Source of the DNA: Amycolatopsis sp. FBCC-B4732
GTDB taxonomy: Bacteria > Actinomycetota > Actinomycetes > Mycobacteriales > Pseudonocardiaceae
NCBI RefSeq assembly: GCF_023008405.1
Contig: NZ_CP095376.1
Coordinates: forward strand, 453,501-517,500
Length of the DNA stretch: 64,000 bases
Reading direction: 5' to 3'
This document shows positions 16,042 to 24,837 of this stretch, piece after piece (the stretch's first letter is position 1; each line of letters starts with the position of its first letter). The translations under genes were made by a program, and so were the position numbers. The notes beneath the pieces were generated by a model. That model had not been told where the DNA came from. It worked only from the letters and a program-made list of their open reading frames with translations, and did no database searches.

Positions 16042-17733
16042 TCAGTCCGGCAGCGTGATCGGCGCGAGGTCCTCGAAGAGGTCCCCCGGCCCCGGGTTCG
16101 CCGGATCGGTCGCCCCGCCGAAGTGGTGCAGGACGCCCCACACCGCGTTCAGCGCCGTCTGCACCGCGCCCTCCGCCCAGCCCGCCGTCCACGAGACGTC
16201 GTCGCCCGCCAGGAACAGGCCGCGGTGGCGGGGCGCCAGCGGCTCCTGCACGAAGTGCGTGAACAGCCGGTGCTGGTAGCGGTAGTGGCCGGGCAGGTTG
16301 GCCTTGAACGCGCCCATGAAGTGCGGTTCCGCCTCCCACGACACGGTCACCGGGTCGCCGATGATGTGGCGGCGGACGTCGACGCCCGGGTAGATCTCGC
16401 GCAGGGACTGCAGCATCACCTCGACGCGCTCGGACACCGAAAGCGGCAGCCACTTCAGCGAGTCGTCGGCCCACGTGTACGACAGGCAGATGACCGCCGG
16501 CGAGTCCGGGTCGTCGCCGAGCAGGTACGTACCGCGGGGCATCCGGTCGGTGAGCGTCATGCTCATCGCGTCGCGGCCGGTCGCCGGGTCGGTGTCGAGC
16601 CAGAACGGGCGGTCGACCGGGACGAACACCTTCGACGACGCCATGTAGTGCGTGCGCTCGATCGCCGTCCAGTGGTCGATCGGGAACAGCTCCGCGTCGC
16701 ATTCGATCTTGGACAGCAGCATCCAGCTCTGCGCGGTGAACACCGCCGCGGGGAACGTCCGGATGTGGCCTTCGGTGTCGGTCACCGTGATGTTGTCCGG
16801 CGCGGTGCGGTGCAGCCGCGCGACGCCGGGCTGCGGGCGTCCGCCGTGGAGGGAGCCGAGGCTCGTGCCCGCCGGCCAGAAAGCGATCTTCTCGGGCGCG
16901 TGTTCCCACAGCCGCAAGGGGAGCTGCCTGCTGCCGCCGACGATGCTGCGGTGCTCGTCGTCGGCTCCCGTGTAGACGACGCGCAGGATTTCCAGGATGG
17001 AGTTGGGGAAGTCGGTGTCCCAGCCGCCGGTGCCGAAGCCGACCTGGCCGAAGATCTCGCGGTGGCGGAAGGAAGCGAACGCGGGCGAGTCGCACAGGAA
17101 GCCGTAGAACGTCTGGTTGTCCAGCCGCGGCACGAGTTCGTTCCACAGCCGCTTGATCGTCTTCGCGTCCCGGTCGCGGATCGCCGTCTGCATCTCGGCG
17201 AACGACGCGTGGTCGGCGAGCGTGCGGTCCCAGGCCGCGGCGACTTCGCCGTACACGGCGGGCAGGTCCGCGGGCGTCCGCGCGTAGTGGCTCTGTCCTT
17301 TCAGGTCCACGACCGTGCTCGGCGTCCCGGGCGCCAGCGGGTTCGGGAACGGGACCGTTTCGAGCCCGGCCTTGTCGATGTAGTGGTACAGCGCGGTCGA
17401 CGCCGGCGGGAAGCGCATCGCGCCCATCTCCGCGACGACGTCGTCCGGGCAGCCGGGGAACCGGACCGTGCGCAGCCGCCCGCCGAGCTCGTCGATTTCG
17501 TAGACCACCGGCCGCAGGCCCAGCTTCATCAGCTCGTACGCGGTGACGATGCCGGACAGGCCGCCGCCGATCACCGCGACCTCGGTGCCGTGCCGCTCCG
17601 CGGGCACCGAGCCCAGCCCGGCCGGGTGGGCGAGGTAGTCGTCGTAGGCGAACGGGAAGTCGGGGCCGAACATCGTGATCGGGCGGCCCGGCGGTTCTTC
17701 GTGGTGGATCGCGGTCGGGACGGCGGAGGTCAT
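16042..17733 (-). CDS. davB: L-lysine 2-monooxygenase (flavin amine oxidase family)
   Basis: 563 residues. FAD enzyme that converts L-lysine and O2 to 5-aminovaleramide, CO2 and water. The start ITMFGPDFPFAYDDYLAHPAGLGSVPAE, the dinucleotide motif VAVIGGGLSGIVTAYELMKLGLRPVVYE (about 52-80), FGQVGFGTGGWDTDFPNS, the DRMPRGTYLL segment and the ending GLFLAGDDVSWTAGWAEGAVQTALNAVWG closely follow, as I recall it, the Pseudomonas putida DavB sequence. Related tryptophan and phenylalanine monooxygenases remain possible, but the DavA-type amidase and cationic amino acid permease in the same operon favour lysine. Start overlaps the amidase stop (ATGA). Confidence 0.85.
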   Translation of the reverse strand: MTSAVPTAIHHEEPPGRPITMFGPDFPFAYDDYLAHPAGLGSVPAERHGTEVAVIGGGLSGIVTAYELMKLGLRPVVYEIDELGGRLRTVRFPGCPDDVVAEMGAMRFPPASTALYHYIDKAGLETVPFPNPLAPGTPSTVVDLKGQSHYARTPADLPAVYGEVAAAWDRTLADHASFAEMQTAIRDRDAKTIKRLWNELVPRLDNQTFYGFLCDSPAFASFRHREIFGQVGFGTGGWDTDFPNSILEILRVVYTGADDEHRSIVGGSRQLPLRLWEHAPEKIAFWPAGTSLGSLHGGRPQPGVARLHRTAPDNITVTDTEGHIRTFPAAVFTAQSWMLLSKIECDAELFPIDHWTAIERTHYMASSKVFVPVDRPFWLDTDPATGRDAMSMTLTDRMPRGTYLLGDDPDSPAVICLSYTWADDSLKWLPLSVSERVEVMLQSLREIYPGVDVRRHIIGDPVTVSWEAEPHFMGAFKANLPGHYRYQHRLFTHFVQEPLAPRHRGLFLAGDDVSWTAGWAEGAVQTALNAVWGVLHHFGGATDPANPGPGDLFEDLAPITLPD

Positions 17734-18470
17734 GCGGTGGTTCCCCGGTACAGTTCGGGCCGTCGGTCGGCCAGGTGGGTGTTCTCCAGGCGGGACGCGG
17801 CGAGCGCCTCCCGCGTGACGTCGGCGTGGACCAGCTCCGGTCCGGACCCGGCGCGCGCCAGGACTTCCCCGGTCGGGGCGGCCACGCAGGAGCGGCCGCA
17901 GTAGGTCAGCTCCCGCTCGGTGTCGCAGCGGTTCGCGTAGGCGACGAACAGCTGGCTTTCGTAGGCCCGCGCGGGTACGAGCGTGTCGGCGACCAGCTCG
18001 TAAGGGCTCATCAAAGCCGTGGGGACGATCAGCAGTTCGGTGCCCGCCAGCGCGTGCGCGCGCACCAGCTCGGGGAACTCGACGTCGTAACAGATCAGCA
18101 GTCCGATCCGGACGCCCGCGACGTCGGCCTGCACGACCGGCTCGTCGCCCGGGGTGAACCACGCCTTGTCGAGGTCGCCGAACAGGTGCGTCTTGCGGTA
18201 GTTGGTCCGTCGCCCGGCCGGATCGATGAGCTGGACGCTGTTGTAGACGTGCTTGCCGTCGGTTTCCGGGTAGCCGTACGCGAGCGCGGTCCCGGTTTCC
18301 GCGGCCAGCGCGGCCATCCGGGCCGCGGTGGGTCCGTCGGCGGGTTCGGCGAGTTCGTGCGTGCGCGCGCCGATGTGGTAGCCCGTCGTGCTCATCTCCG
18401 CGGTGACGAGGAGGTCGGCGTCGACGCGGGGCAGGGCGTCGAACGGGCCCTGGTGGATCGCGACCCTCAT
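17730..18470 (-). CDS. davA: 5-aminovaleramidase (carbon-nitrogen hydrolase)
   Basis: 246 residues. Nitrilase-superfamily amidase that hydrolyses 5-aminovaleramide to 5-aminovalerate and ammonia. The catalytic triad is visible: Glu in TAEMSTTGY, Lys in NYRKTHLFGDLD and Cys in GLLICYDVEFPE. The N-terminus MRVAIHQGP and YNSVQLIDPAGRRTNYRKTHLFG match DavA-type enzymes. Coupled on both sides by ATGA overlaps, so the three genes are one operon. Confidence 0.85.
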   Translation of the reverse strand: MRVAIHQGPFDALPRVDADLLVTAEMSTTGYHIGARTHELAEPADGPTAARMAALAAETGTALAYGYPETDGKHVYNSVQLIDPAGRRTNYRKTHLFGDLDKAWFTPGDEPVVQADVAGVRIGLLICYDVEFPELVRAHALAGTELLIVPTALMSPYELVADTLVPARAYESQLFVAYANRCDTERELTYCGRSCVAAPTGEVLARAGSGPELVHADVTREALAASRLENTHLADRRPELYRGTTA

Positions 18471-19858
18471 GCCAGCCTCGACTTCCGGATGCCGTAACCG
18501 AAGTAGAGGACCAGGCCGAGCGCCATCCAGCCGCCGAAGACCACCCAGGTGGCGCCGTCGAGGCTGAGCATCATGTACGCGCAGCACAGCACGCCGAGGA
18601 TCGGTGTCACCGGCGAGAACGGCACGCGGAACGAGCGCGGCCGGTCCGGCTGGCGGCGGCGCAGCAGCAGGACCGCGACGTTCACCAGTCCGAACGCGAA
18701 CAGCGTGCCGATGCTGGTCGCGTCGGCCAGCTTGCCCAGTGGGATGAACGCGGCCAGCACGGCGACGAAACCCGAAACCACCAGGGTGTTGACCCGCGGC
18801 GAGCCGCTCTTGGCGTCTACTTTGGACAATACGCCCGGCACCAGGCCGTCGCGGGACATCGCGAACAGGATGCGCGTCTGTCCGTAGAGGACGGTCAGCA
18901 CGACGCTGGAGATGGCCACGATCGCGCCGACGGCGAGCAGCGCGGCCCAGAGCGGGTTGTCCGACACGACGCCGAGGACGTGCGAGAGCGCGGCTTCCTG
19001 GCCGTCGAACTCCTGCCACGGCAGTGCGCCGACCGCGGCCACGGCGACCAGGCAGTACAGCACGGTGACGATGCCGAGCGAGAGCAGGATCGCCCGCGGC
19101 AGGTCGCGCTGCGGGTTCTTCGCCTCCTCGCCGGCGGTCGAGGCGGCGTCGAACCCGATGTAGGAGAAGAAGAGCTTGGCCCCGCCGGCGCTCATGCCGG
19201 CCAGCCCGAGCGGCAGGAACGGCGTGAAGTTCTTCGCCCGCACCGCGGTGAACGCGATCGCGCAGAACAGCACCAGCGTGCCGATCTTGACCACGACCAT
19301 GATCGTGTTGGCCCGCGCGCTTTCCTTCGCGCCCGACAGCAGCAGGACCATCGCGAGGAGCACGACGACGATGGCGGGCACGTTGACGATCCCGCCCGAA
19401 CCCGGCGGCTGGCTCAGCGCGTCCGGGATGGTGAAGCCGAACGCCAGCCGCAGCAGCTCGTTGACGTACTGACCCCAGCCGACGGCCACCGACGCCACCG
19501 AGACGCCGTACTCGAGGATCAGGCACCAGCCGCAGACCCACGCGACGAGCTCGCCGAGGGTGGCATAGGCGTAGGAGTACGACGAACCCGACAGCGGGAT
19601 CATGCCGGCGAGCTCCGCGTAGGAGAGCGCCGAGAACAGCGCGGTGATCCCCGCGAGCACGAACGACAGCACCACGGCCGGCCCGGCCACCGGGACCGCT
19701 TCGCCGAGCACGACGAAGATCCCGCTGCCCAGCGTCGCCCCGATGCTGAGCGTGGTGAGCTGCCCGAGGCCGAGCGACCGCTTCAACGTGCCATGATCAC
19801 CTTCGGCGACGAGGTCGGCGACCGGTTTCCGCCGCACCGTCGCGGCTCGCAGAGTCAT
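18467..19858 (-). CDS. APC-superfamily cationic amino acid permease
   Basis: 463 residues with about 12 membrane segments; the amino acid-binding signature is LSIGATLGSGIFVVLGEA in helix 1 and FFSYIGFDAASTAGEEAKNPQRDLP in helix 6. It resembles the CAT/YfnA group, which carries lysine, arginine and similar amino acids. First gene of the operon, so it most likely imports lysine for DavB. ATGA overlap with davA. The 18-base palindrome 60 bases upstream is a probable operator. Confidence 0.88.
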   Translation of the reverse strand: MTLRAATVRRKPVADLVAEGDHGTLKRSLGLGQLTTLSIGATLGSGIFVVLGEAVPVAGPAVVLSFVLAGITALFSALSYAELAGMIPLSGSSYSYAYATLGELVAWVCGWCLILEYGVSVASVAVGWGQYVNELLRLAFGFTIPDALSQPPGSGGIVNVPAIVVVLLAMVLLLSGAKESARANTIMVVVKIGTLVLFCAIAFTAVRAKNFTPFLPLGLAGMSAGGAKLFFSYIGFDAASTAGEEAKNPQRDLPRAILLSLGIVTVLYCLVAVAAVGALPWQEFDGQEAALSHVLGVVSDNPLWAALLAVGAIVAISSVVLTVLYGQTRILFAMSRDGLVPGVLSKVDAKSGSPRVNTLVVSGFVAVLAAFIPLGKLADATSIGTLFAFGLVNVAVLLLRRRQPDRPRSFRVPFSPVTPILGVLCCAYMMLSLDGATWVVFGGWMALGLVLYFGYGIRKSRLA

Positions 19859-19917
19859 GCCGACGACCGTATCTGCCGTTTCCGGCGGGCAAAACAGGAC
19901 AACATTGCGCGTACAGA

Positions 19918-19935
19918 TGAATCACAGGTGATTCA
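19918..19935. promoter_or_regulatory. Palindromic operator candidate upstream of the lysine operon
   Basis: TGAATCAC-AG-GTGATTCA, perfect eight-base arms, centred about 68 bases upstream of the permease start and overlapping the stop of the histidine kinase gene. The size and AT-rich arms fit an Lrp- or GntR-type site. No such regulator gene is adjacent. Confidence 0.5.
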
Positions 19936-21252
19936 TTGCACAGGATGCGCGGATCGTGGCGATTCGTTCTGCTCGGCGGCGGGCAGGAGCAGGGTGAACG
20001 TGGGCGGGGCGGGACGGCTCAGCCGGAGCCGGCCGCCTTCGGCCTCGGCGAGGCTGCGGGCCAGCCGCAGGCCGATGCCGTGGTAGCTCGGCGCGGTCGC
20101 GAACGGGTCGGTTTCGCCCAGGTCAGGGCCTTCGTCGGCGACGTCGATGGCCAGCGCGTCACCGGCGTCGCGGGCCACGACGGAGACCGTGCCGCGCCCG
20201 TGCGTCGCCGCGTTGTCGAGCAGGACGCCGAGCACCTGGCGGACCGCCGCGGCCGCCACCCGGGCCGGCGGCGGGTCCTGGCGGGTGATCCGCAGCGTGC
20301 GTCCGTGCGGCGCGAGCAGGGCCTCGCCGGCCTCGCGGACTTCGGCGAGGAGCGCGTCGAGGTCGAGCTCCGCGCGCGGGGCCCGGCGTTCGCGGCCCAG
20401 CGCCAGGAGGTCCTCGATGGTGCGTTCCAGCCGGTCGGTCGACGCGATTCCGGCGCGGATCGCCGCGTACGGGTCCGCCGAGGGGGTCTCCAGCGCCGCT
20501 TCGAGCTGCAGGCGCAGGCCGGTCAGGGGGTTGCGCAGCTGGTGCGACGCCTCCGCGGAGAACGCGCGCTCGCGCTCCAGCGTCTCGCCGATGCGCGACG
20601 CCGTGGCGTCGAGTGCCTCGCCGACCTGGTCGATCTCGGCGATGCCCGCACGGGGGGAGCGGGCGGTGAAGTCGCCGTCGCCGAGCCGCCCGGCGGCCGC
20701 GGCCAGCTCCTCGAGGGGTCGCACCAGCCGGGTCGTCGCCCGCCGGGCCAGCAGCCAGCTCACGCCGACCGCCGCGATCGCGAGCACGGCCATGCCGAGC
20801 CAGGTCAGCACCACCCGCAGCCGCAGCTCCGACATCGGCAGCGCGGCGCGGACCACCCCGGTCACCCGGGCGCCGCTGAGGACCGGGATCGCCAGCGCCA
20901 CTTCGTCGCCTTCGCGGTCGATCACGACGTCGACGGTGGCACTCGCCGCGTGCCGCTCGACCGGGCCGCCGACCGCGGGGCCGTGCCCGGCGAGCAGCCG
21001 CCCGTCCGGGCTGTAGACCCCGACGGCGCCGCCGACCTCGTCGTCGTCTTCGACGAGGGGCGGGATGACCGGCGTCCGGCCGGCGCTCAGGTCCACGGAG
21101 ACGGCGAGCGCGGCGGCGTCCGCGGCCCTCTCCAGGTCGGCCTTGGTGTCGTCGCGGTAGTACTGCATCACCGCGATGCCGAGCGGCAGGGCGAACAGCA
21201 CGGTCGCGACCAGCGCGGCGAGCACGGTCAGCGAGATGATCCGGCGGCGCAC
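19933..21252 (-). CDS. Sensor histidine kinase
   Basis: 439 residues. Two membrane segments (about 7-29 and 150-170) flank an extracytoplasmic sensor region; then HAMP (about 170-225), phospho-acceptor box AFSAEASHQLRNPLTGLRLQLE with the His near residue 238, and an ATPase domain with LGVLLDNAATHG and VADEGPDLGE. The G2 box YHGIGLRLARSLAEAEGG is present. Two bases after the response regulator stop, so co-transcribed with it. Signal unknown. Confidence 0.92.
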   Translation of the reverse strand: MRRRIISLTVLAALVATVLFALPLGIAVMQYYRDDTKADLERAADAAALAVSVDLSAGRTPVIPPLVEDDDEVGGAVGVYSPDGRLLAGHGPAVGGPVERHAASATVDVVIDREGDEVALAIPVLSGARVTGVVRAALPMSELRLRVVLTWLGMAVLAIAAVGVSWLLARRATTRLVRPLEELAAAAGRLGDGDFTARSPRAGIAEIDQVGEALDATASRIGETLERERAFSAEASHQLRNPLTGLRLQLEAALETPSADPYAAIRAGIASTDRLERTIEDLLALGRERRAPRAELDLDALLAEVREAGEALLAPHGRTLRITRQDPPPARVAAAAVRQVLGVLLDNAATHGRGTVSVVARDAGDALAIDVADEGPDLGETDPFATAPSYHGIGLRLARSLAEAEGGRLRLSRPAPPTFTLLLPAAEQNESPRSAHPVQ

Positions 21253-21254
21253 GG

Positions 21255-21965
21255 CTAGCCTTCGGCCGCGGACCGGGCCGGGTCCTCCAGGCGGTAGCCG
21301 TGGCCGCGGAGGGTGGCGATCCGCGGCACCTCGGCGTCGGGCCCGGCGACCGAGGCGAGCTTGCGGCGCACCGCCGCGATGTGCACGTCGAGGGTCTTCG
21401 TCGAGCCGTACCAGTGCGCGTCCCAGACCTCGGCCATCAGCGTCTCGCGGCTGACCGCGACGCCAGGCTGCTCGGCCAGCCGCGCCAGCAGGTCGAACTC
21501 CTTCGTGCGCAGCACGACCTCGCGGCCGTGCAGGGTGGCGTGGCGGCCGGCGATGTCGACGGTCAGCCCGCCGATGGTCACCGGCGGCCGGGCGCCGGCG
21601 GGCGCGCCGCGGCGCAGGTGCGCGCGCACCCTGGCCAGCAGCTCGCCCAGCCGGATCGGCTTGGTGAGGTAGTCGTCGGCACCGGCGTCGAGGCCGACGA
21701 CGACGTCCATTTCCTCCTGCCGGGCGGTGAGGATGACCAGCACGGCGGCGGGCAGTGCGCTCCGCAGCCGGCGGCAGACCTCGACGCCGTCCAGGTCGGG
21801 CAGGCCGAGGTCGAGCAGCACGAGGTCGAACTCGCCGGCGTCGGCGGCCTGCAGCGCGGTCCGCCCGTCACGGCGCCAGCACACCTGGTAACCGTGCAGC
21901 CGAAGGGTCGATTCGAGCACGCTGCCGATCGCCGCGTCGTCTTCCACCACCAGCAGGTTCGGCAT
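21255..21965 (-). CDS. OmpR/PhoB-type response regulator
   Basis: 236 residues. Receiver domain 1-118 with the acidic pair in VVEDD, phospho-acceptor in LVLLDLGLPDLDG (about D52) and Lys in LTKPIRLGE; winged-helix DNA-binding domain 135-225 (TKEFDLLARLAEQPGVAVSRETLMAEVWDAHWYGSTKTLDVHIAAVRRKL). Partner of the histidine kinase directly downstream. ATG start at 21965. Confidence 0.93.
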   Translation of the reverse strand: MPNLLVVEDDAAIGSVLESTLRLHGYQVCWRRDGRTALQAADAGEFDLVLLDLGLPDLDGVEVCRRLRSALPAAVLVILTARQEEMDVVVGLDAGADDYLTKPIRLGELLARVRAHLRRGAPAGARPPVTIGGLTVDIAGRHATLHGREVVLRTKEFDLLARLAEQPGVAVSRETLMAEVWDAHWYGSTKTLDVHIAAVRRKLASVAGPDAEVPRIATLRGHGYRLEDPARSAAEG

Positions 21966-22012
21966 GTCGGGCAGCGTAACCAACGGCCCGCCGGAATCCG
22001 GACGACTGTGGC

Positions 22013-22687
22013 CTATTCCGTCCGTGTCCCGAGGCCGATCTGCGATATCCGCAGCGAAGCCCCCGCGACGGCTTCGGTAAACGCAGCGACTTCGGCCGCG
22101 TCGAACCTGCTGGTGGGGCCGGTCACCGCGAGCGCCGCGAGCACCCGCCCGTCCCCGTCGCGCACCGGCGCGGCGACGCTGGACGCACCCGTCTCGGGTT
22201 CCCCGTGGCTGACGGCGGCCCCCTCGGCCCCGTCGAGCACCCGCCCGGCGGCCCCGGACCCGAGCGGCAGCTCGTCCCCGACCCGCCCGACGTGCCGGAT
22301 GGCCAGCGGCCCCTCCTGCTGGGCCACGCAGACCAGCACCGACGTGCTGCGGACGTAGAGGTTGACGGTTTCGCGGCACTCCAGCGCGAGGTCGCGCAGC
22401 ACCTGGCGGACCGGTTCGGGCAGCTGCCACGCGGTGTTCGCCAGCTGCGCCCACCGCAGCATCCCGGGCCCGACGGTGACCCGTCCGTCGGGCCGTGTCC
22501 AGAGCAGGCCGCGCTGTTCACAGGTGGCGACGAGCCGCAGCACGGTCGTCTTCGCCAGGCCGCTGGCCGCGGTGAGATCCTTGACCGCCCACGTCCGGCG
22601 GCGTTCGGTGAAGAGAGCGAGCAGATCGAAGGCGCGCAGCACGCTCCGGACGGCGCCCTCGTCGCCGGTCTGGTGTTCCGTCGTCAT
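22013..22687 (-). CDS. IclR-family transcriptional regulator
   Basis: 224 residues. N-terminal winged helix SVLRAFDLLALFTERRRTWAVKDLTAASGLAKTTVLRLVATCEQRGLL (about 14-62) and a C-terminal IclR effector domain with LPLGSGAAGRVLDG and SVAAPVRDGDGRVLAALAVTG. ATG 22687 chosen over an upstream GTG/ATG because the family N-terminus begins here. Not clearly linked to the sugar operon next door, which has its own LacI regulator. Confidence 0.88.
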   Translation of the reverse strand: MTTEHQTGDEGAVRSVLRAFDLLALFTERRRTWAVKDLTAASGLAKTTVLRLVATCEQRGLLWTRPDGRVTVGPGMLRWAQLANTAWQLPEPVRQVLRDLALECRETVNLYVRSTSVLVCVAQQEGPLAIRHVGRVGDELPLGSGAAGRVLDGAEGAAVSHGEPETGASSVAAPVRDGDGRVLAALAVTGPTSRFDAAEVAAFTEAVAGASLRISQIGLGTRTE

Positions 22688-22741
22688 CGCGCGACCTCCC
22701 CAGCCCGCTGGACGGACCAAGCGTACCGCGCCGTGGACACC

Positions 22742-22769
22742 TCAGGCCACGTGTCGCTCGAAGGCCGCG
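22742..22769. repeat. Echo of the 3' end of the sugar isomerase gene
   Basis: 28 bases identical to 22870-22897, the last nine codons and stop of the isomerase gene, placed 128 bases beyond that stop. On the minus strand the copy again spells AAFERHVA-stop. The intervening sequence holds the hairpin words at 22795-22840. Confidence 0.8.
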
Positions 22770-22794
22770 GTGCTCGAGCCGGTCCGGGATGTGA

Positions 22795-22840
22795 TGAAAG
22801 GGTCGTTCATGTCGCTGCATGCCGTGAAAGGGTCGTTCAT
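22795..22840. repeat. Direct repeat of a terminator-type word
   Basis: TGAAAGGGTCGTTCAT occurs at 22795-22810 and 22825-22840, 30 bases apart. The same word forms one stem arm of the hairpin at 58246-58306. Here both copies point the same way, so no long stem forms, only short ATGAA/TTCAT pairing. Possibly two half-elements of a terminator family. Confidence 0.65.
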
Positions 22841-22869
22841 GATGTTCGGAGTGTCGCCGGCTGCCGGGA

Positions 22870-23682
22870 TCAGGCCACGTGTCGCTCGAAGGCCGCGATC
22901 GTCTCGGCCAGTACCTCCGCCCCCGGGCGGGCCCACAGCCGCGCGTTGAACACTTCGACCTCGATCGGCCCCTCGTACCCCGCCGCCTCGACGCAGGTGC
23001 GCAGGTGGCGGTGGTCGATCGGGCCGTTCCCCGGCAGCGCTCGGCCCAGCAGCGGGTCGGGGAGCGGCACCAGGACGTCACACACGTGGAATCCGGCGAT
23101 CCGGCCCGCCGCCGCGGCGATCGACTCCTCGATGCGCGGGTCCCACCAGACATGGAACTCGTCCACGATCACGCCCACCTGCTCGGCCGGGTGCTCGGCC
23201 GCGATCGCCAGTGCCTGGTCCACAGTGGACAGCACCGACCGGTCCGCGCACTGCATCGGGTGCAGCGGCTCCAAGCCGAGCCGCACGCCGCGCTCGCCCG
23301 CGTACGGGGCGAGCTCGCCCACGGCGTCCGCGACGCGCCGGCGGGACGCGGCCAGGTCGTTGCCCGCGATGCCGCCGACCACCAGCACGAGCACGCCGGC
23401 GCCGAGCGCCGCGGCTTCGTCGATCGCCTCGCGGGTCTGGGCCACACCGTCCACAGGGGACCCTTCCGGGGTCACGCCGGTGAAGAACCCGCCGCGGCAC
23501 AGCGAAGAAACCCGGACGCCGTACTCCTTGAGCAGCCGCGCGGTTTCGTCGACGCCGGTTTCCGCGACCTTGTCCCGCCACAGCCCGATCCAGCCGACGC
23601 CCGCCGCCGCGCAGCCCGCCACCGCTTCGGGCAGCGTCCAGGACTTGGTGGTGATCTGGTTGAGGCTGAGCCGCTCGTCCAT
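22870..23682 (-). CDS. Sugar phosphate isomerase/epimerase family TIM-barrel protein
   Basis: 270 residues. Xylose-isomerase-like TIM barrel (AP endonuclease 2 fold): LSLNQITTKSWTLPEAVAGCAAAGVGWIGLWRD, metal-ligand settings LGLEPLHPM, VIVDEFHVWWDP and AGFHVCDVL, and IEVEVFNARLW at the end. Such enzymes isomerise or dehydrate keto-sugars with a divalent metal. The start overlaps the stop of the DUF993 gene (ATGA), so the two act together. Its 3' end is duplicated downstream. Confidence 0.87.
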   Translation of the reverse strand: MDERLSLNQITTKSWTLPEAVAGCAAAGVGWIGLWRDKVAETGVDETARLLKEYGVRVSSLCRGGFFTGVTPEGSPVDGVAQTREAIDEAAALGAGVLVLVVGGIAGNDLAASRRRVADAVGELAPYAGERGVRLGLEPLHPMQCADRSVLSTVDQALAIAAEHPAEQVGVIVDEFHVWWDPRIEESIAAAAGRIAGFHVCDVLVPLPDPLLGRALPGNGPIDHRHLRTCVEAAGYEGPIEVEVFNARLWARPGAEVLAETIAAFERHVA

Positions 23683-24815
23683 CACGCCACCCCGGCGGCC
23701 AGCAGCAGCGGCCGCATCCGGGCGACGGCCAGGTCGGGGTCGGCCAGCGCGCCCGCCTCGTCGGCCAGGCGCAGCAACGTCGCCAGGTGCGTGATCGTGC
23801 GCGCGGATTCCTGGCCGGCGATCATCCGGAAGTGCTCTTGGTGCCCGTTCAGGTACGCCAGGAAGACGACGCCGGTCTTGTAGTGCCGGGTCGGCGCGCG
23901 GAAGATTTCGCGCGACAGCGGCACGGTCGGGTCGAGCGCGGCGCGGAAGCCGGCCGGGTCGCCGTCGTCCAGCCGGCGCAGCCCCGCCGCGGCCACCGGG
24001 GCGATCGCGTCGAAGATGCCGAGCAGGGCTTCGCTGTGGCCGGCCTCGTCGCCCGCGATGAGTTCGGGGTAGTTGAAGTCGTCGCCGGTGTAGCAGGCGA
24101 CGCCCGCGGGCAGGGCACGTCGGAATTCGGTCTCCACCTCGGCGTCCAGCACCGAGACCTTGACCCCGGCGATCGTGCCGGCGTGCTCGGTGCACAGCGC
24201 CGCCAGCTCGCGGGCGGCCGCGCGGACGTCGTCGTGGCCCCAGTAGCCGGCCAGCGCCGGGTCGAACTGCTCGCCCAGCCAGTGCAGCAGCACCGGGCCG
24301 CCCGCCTCGGACAGCAGTTTCCCGTACGCGGCGTGGTAGTCGTCCGGCCCGGTGGCCGCGGCGGCGAGCGCCCGGCTGGCCATCACGACCGGGAGCGCGC
24401 CCGCGCCGCCGACCAGGTCCAGCTGCTCGCGCCAGGCGTCCACAATGGACGCGACGGTCGCCGGCCCCGGTGGCAGCTGGTCGGTGCCGACGCCGGCGCA
24501 CCACCGCCGTCCGGCCGCGGCCGCGCCGGTGCGCGTCACGAGCTCTCGGGTGGCCGGCCAATCCAGGCCCATCCCGCGCTGCGCGGTGTCCATCGCCTCC
24601 GCGACGCCGAGGCCGCACGACCAGAGGTGCTCGCGGAAGGCGAGTGTCGTGTCCCAGTCGACGGTGTCCGGCTCGGCGGCGAGCGCGTCCGCCACGACGT
24701 GCGCGGCGGCGTAGGCGATCCTCGACGACAGCGGCGTTCCCGCCGGCCCGGGACACGGCGGCCCGGACGGCGTCCAGTCCAGCAGCCCGCCGCCGGGCAC
24801 CGGGAGCACGAGCAT
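23682..24815 (-). CDS. DUF993 family protein (aldolase-like)
   Basis: 377 residues matching DUF993, a family of predicted TIM-barrel enzymes grouped with dihydrodipicolinate synthase-like aldolases. Conserved-looking parts are DTTLAFREHLWSCGLGVAEAMDTAQRGMGLDW, GPVLLHWLGEQFDPALAGYWG, GVKVSVLDAEVETEFRR and TGDDFNYPELIAGDE, with the Lys of AGVKVS a possible Schiff-base residue (inference). First gene of an operon with the isomerase and under a LacI operator. Substrate not known. Confidence 0.82.
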   Translation of the reverse strand: MLVLPVPGGGLLDWTPSGPPCPGPAGTPLSSRIAYAAAHVVADALAAEPDTVDWDTTLAFREHLWSCGLGVAEAMDTAQRGMGLDWPATRELVTRTGAAAAGRRWCAGVGTDQLPPGPATVASIVDAWREQLDLVGGAGALPVVMASRALAAAATGPDDYHAAYGKLLSEAGGPVLLHWLGEQFDPALAGYWGHDDVRAAARELAALCTEHAGTIAGVKVSVLDAEVETEFRRALPAGVACYTGDDFNYPELIAGDEAGHSEALLGIFDAIAPVAAAGLRRLDDGDPAGFRAALDPTVPLSREIFRAPTRHYKTGVVFLAYLNGHQEHFRMIAGQESARTITHLATLLRLADEAGALADPDLAVARMRPLLLAAGVA

Positions 24816-24837
24816 CGGGGGACCTCCCAGTGACTCA

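Noticed and set aside
16042..17733. Auxin (indole-3-acetamide) pathway reading of the amine oxidase-amidase pair
   Set aside because: Possible by family, but the sequence follows DavB/DavA more closely and the permease is of the cationic type.
17775..18497. Long plus-strand frames opposite the lysine operon
   Set aside because: High-GC antisense shadows with no motifs; the minus-strand genes are full-length family members.
22795..22840. CRISPR-like repeat pair with 30-base period
   Set aside because: Only two units, and the word recurs as a terminator stem at 58246-58306; no cas genes.
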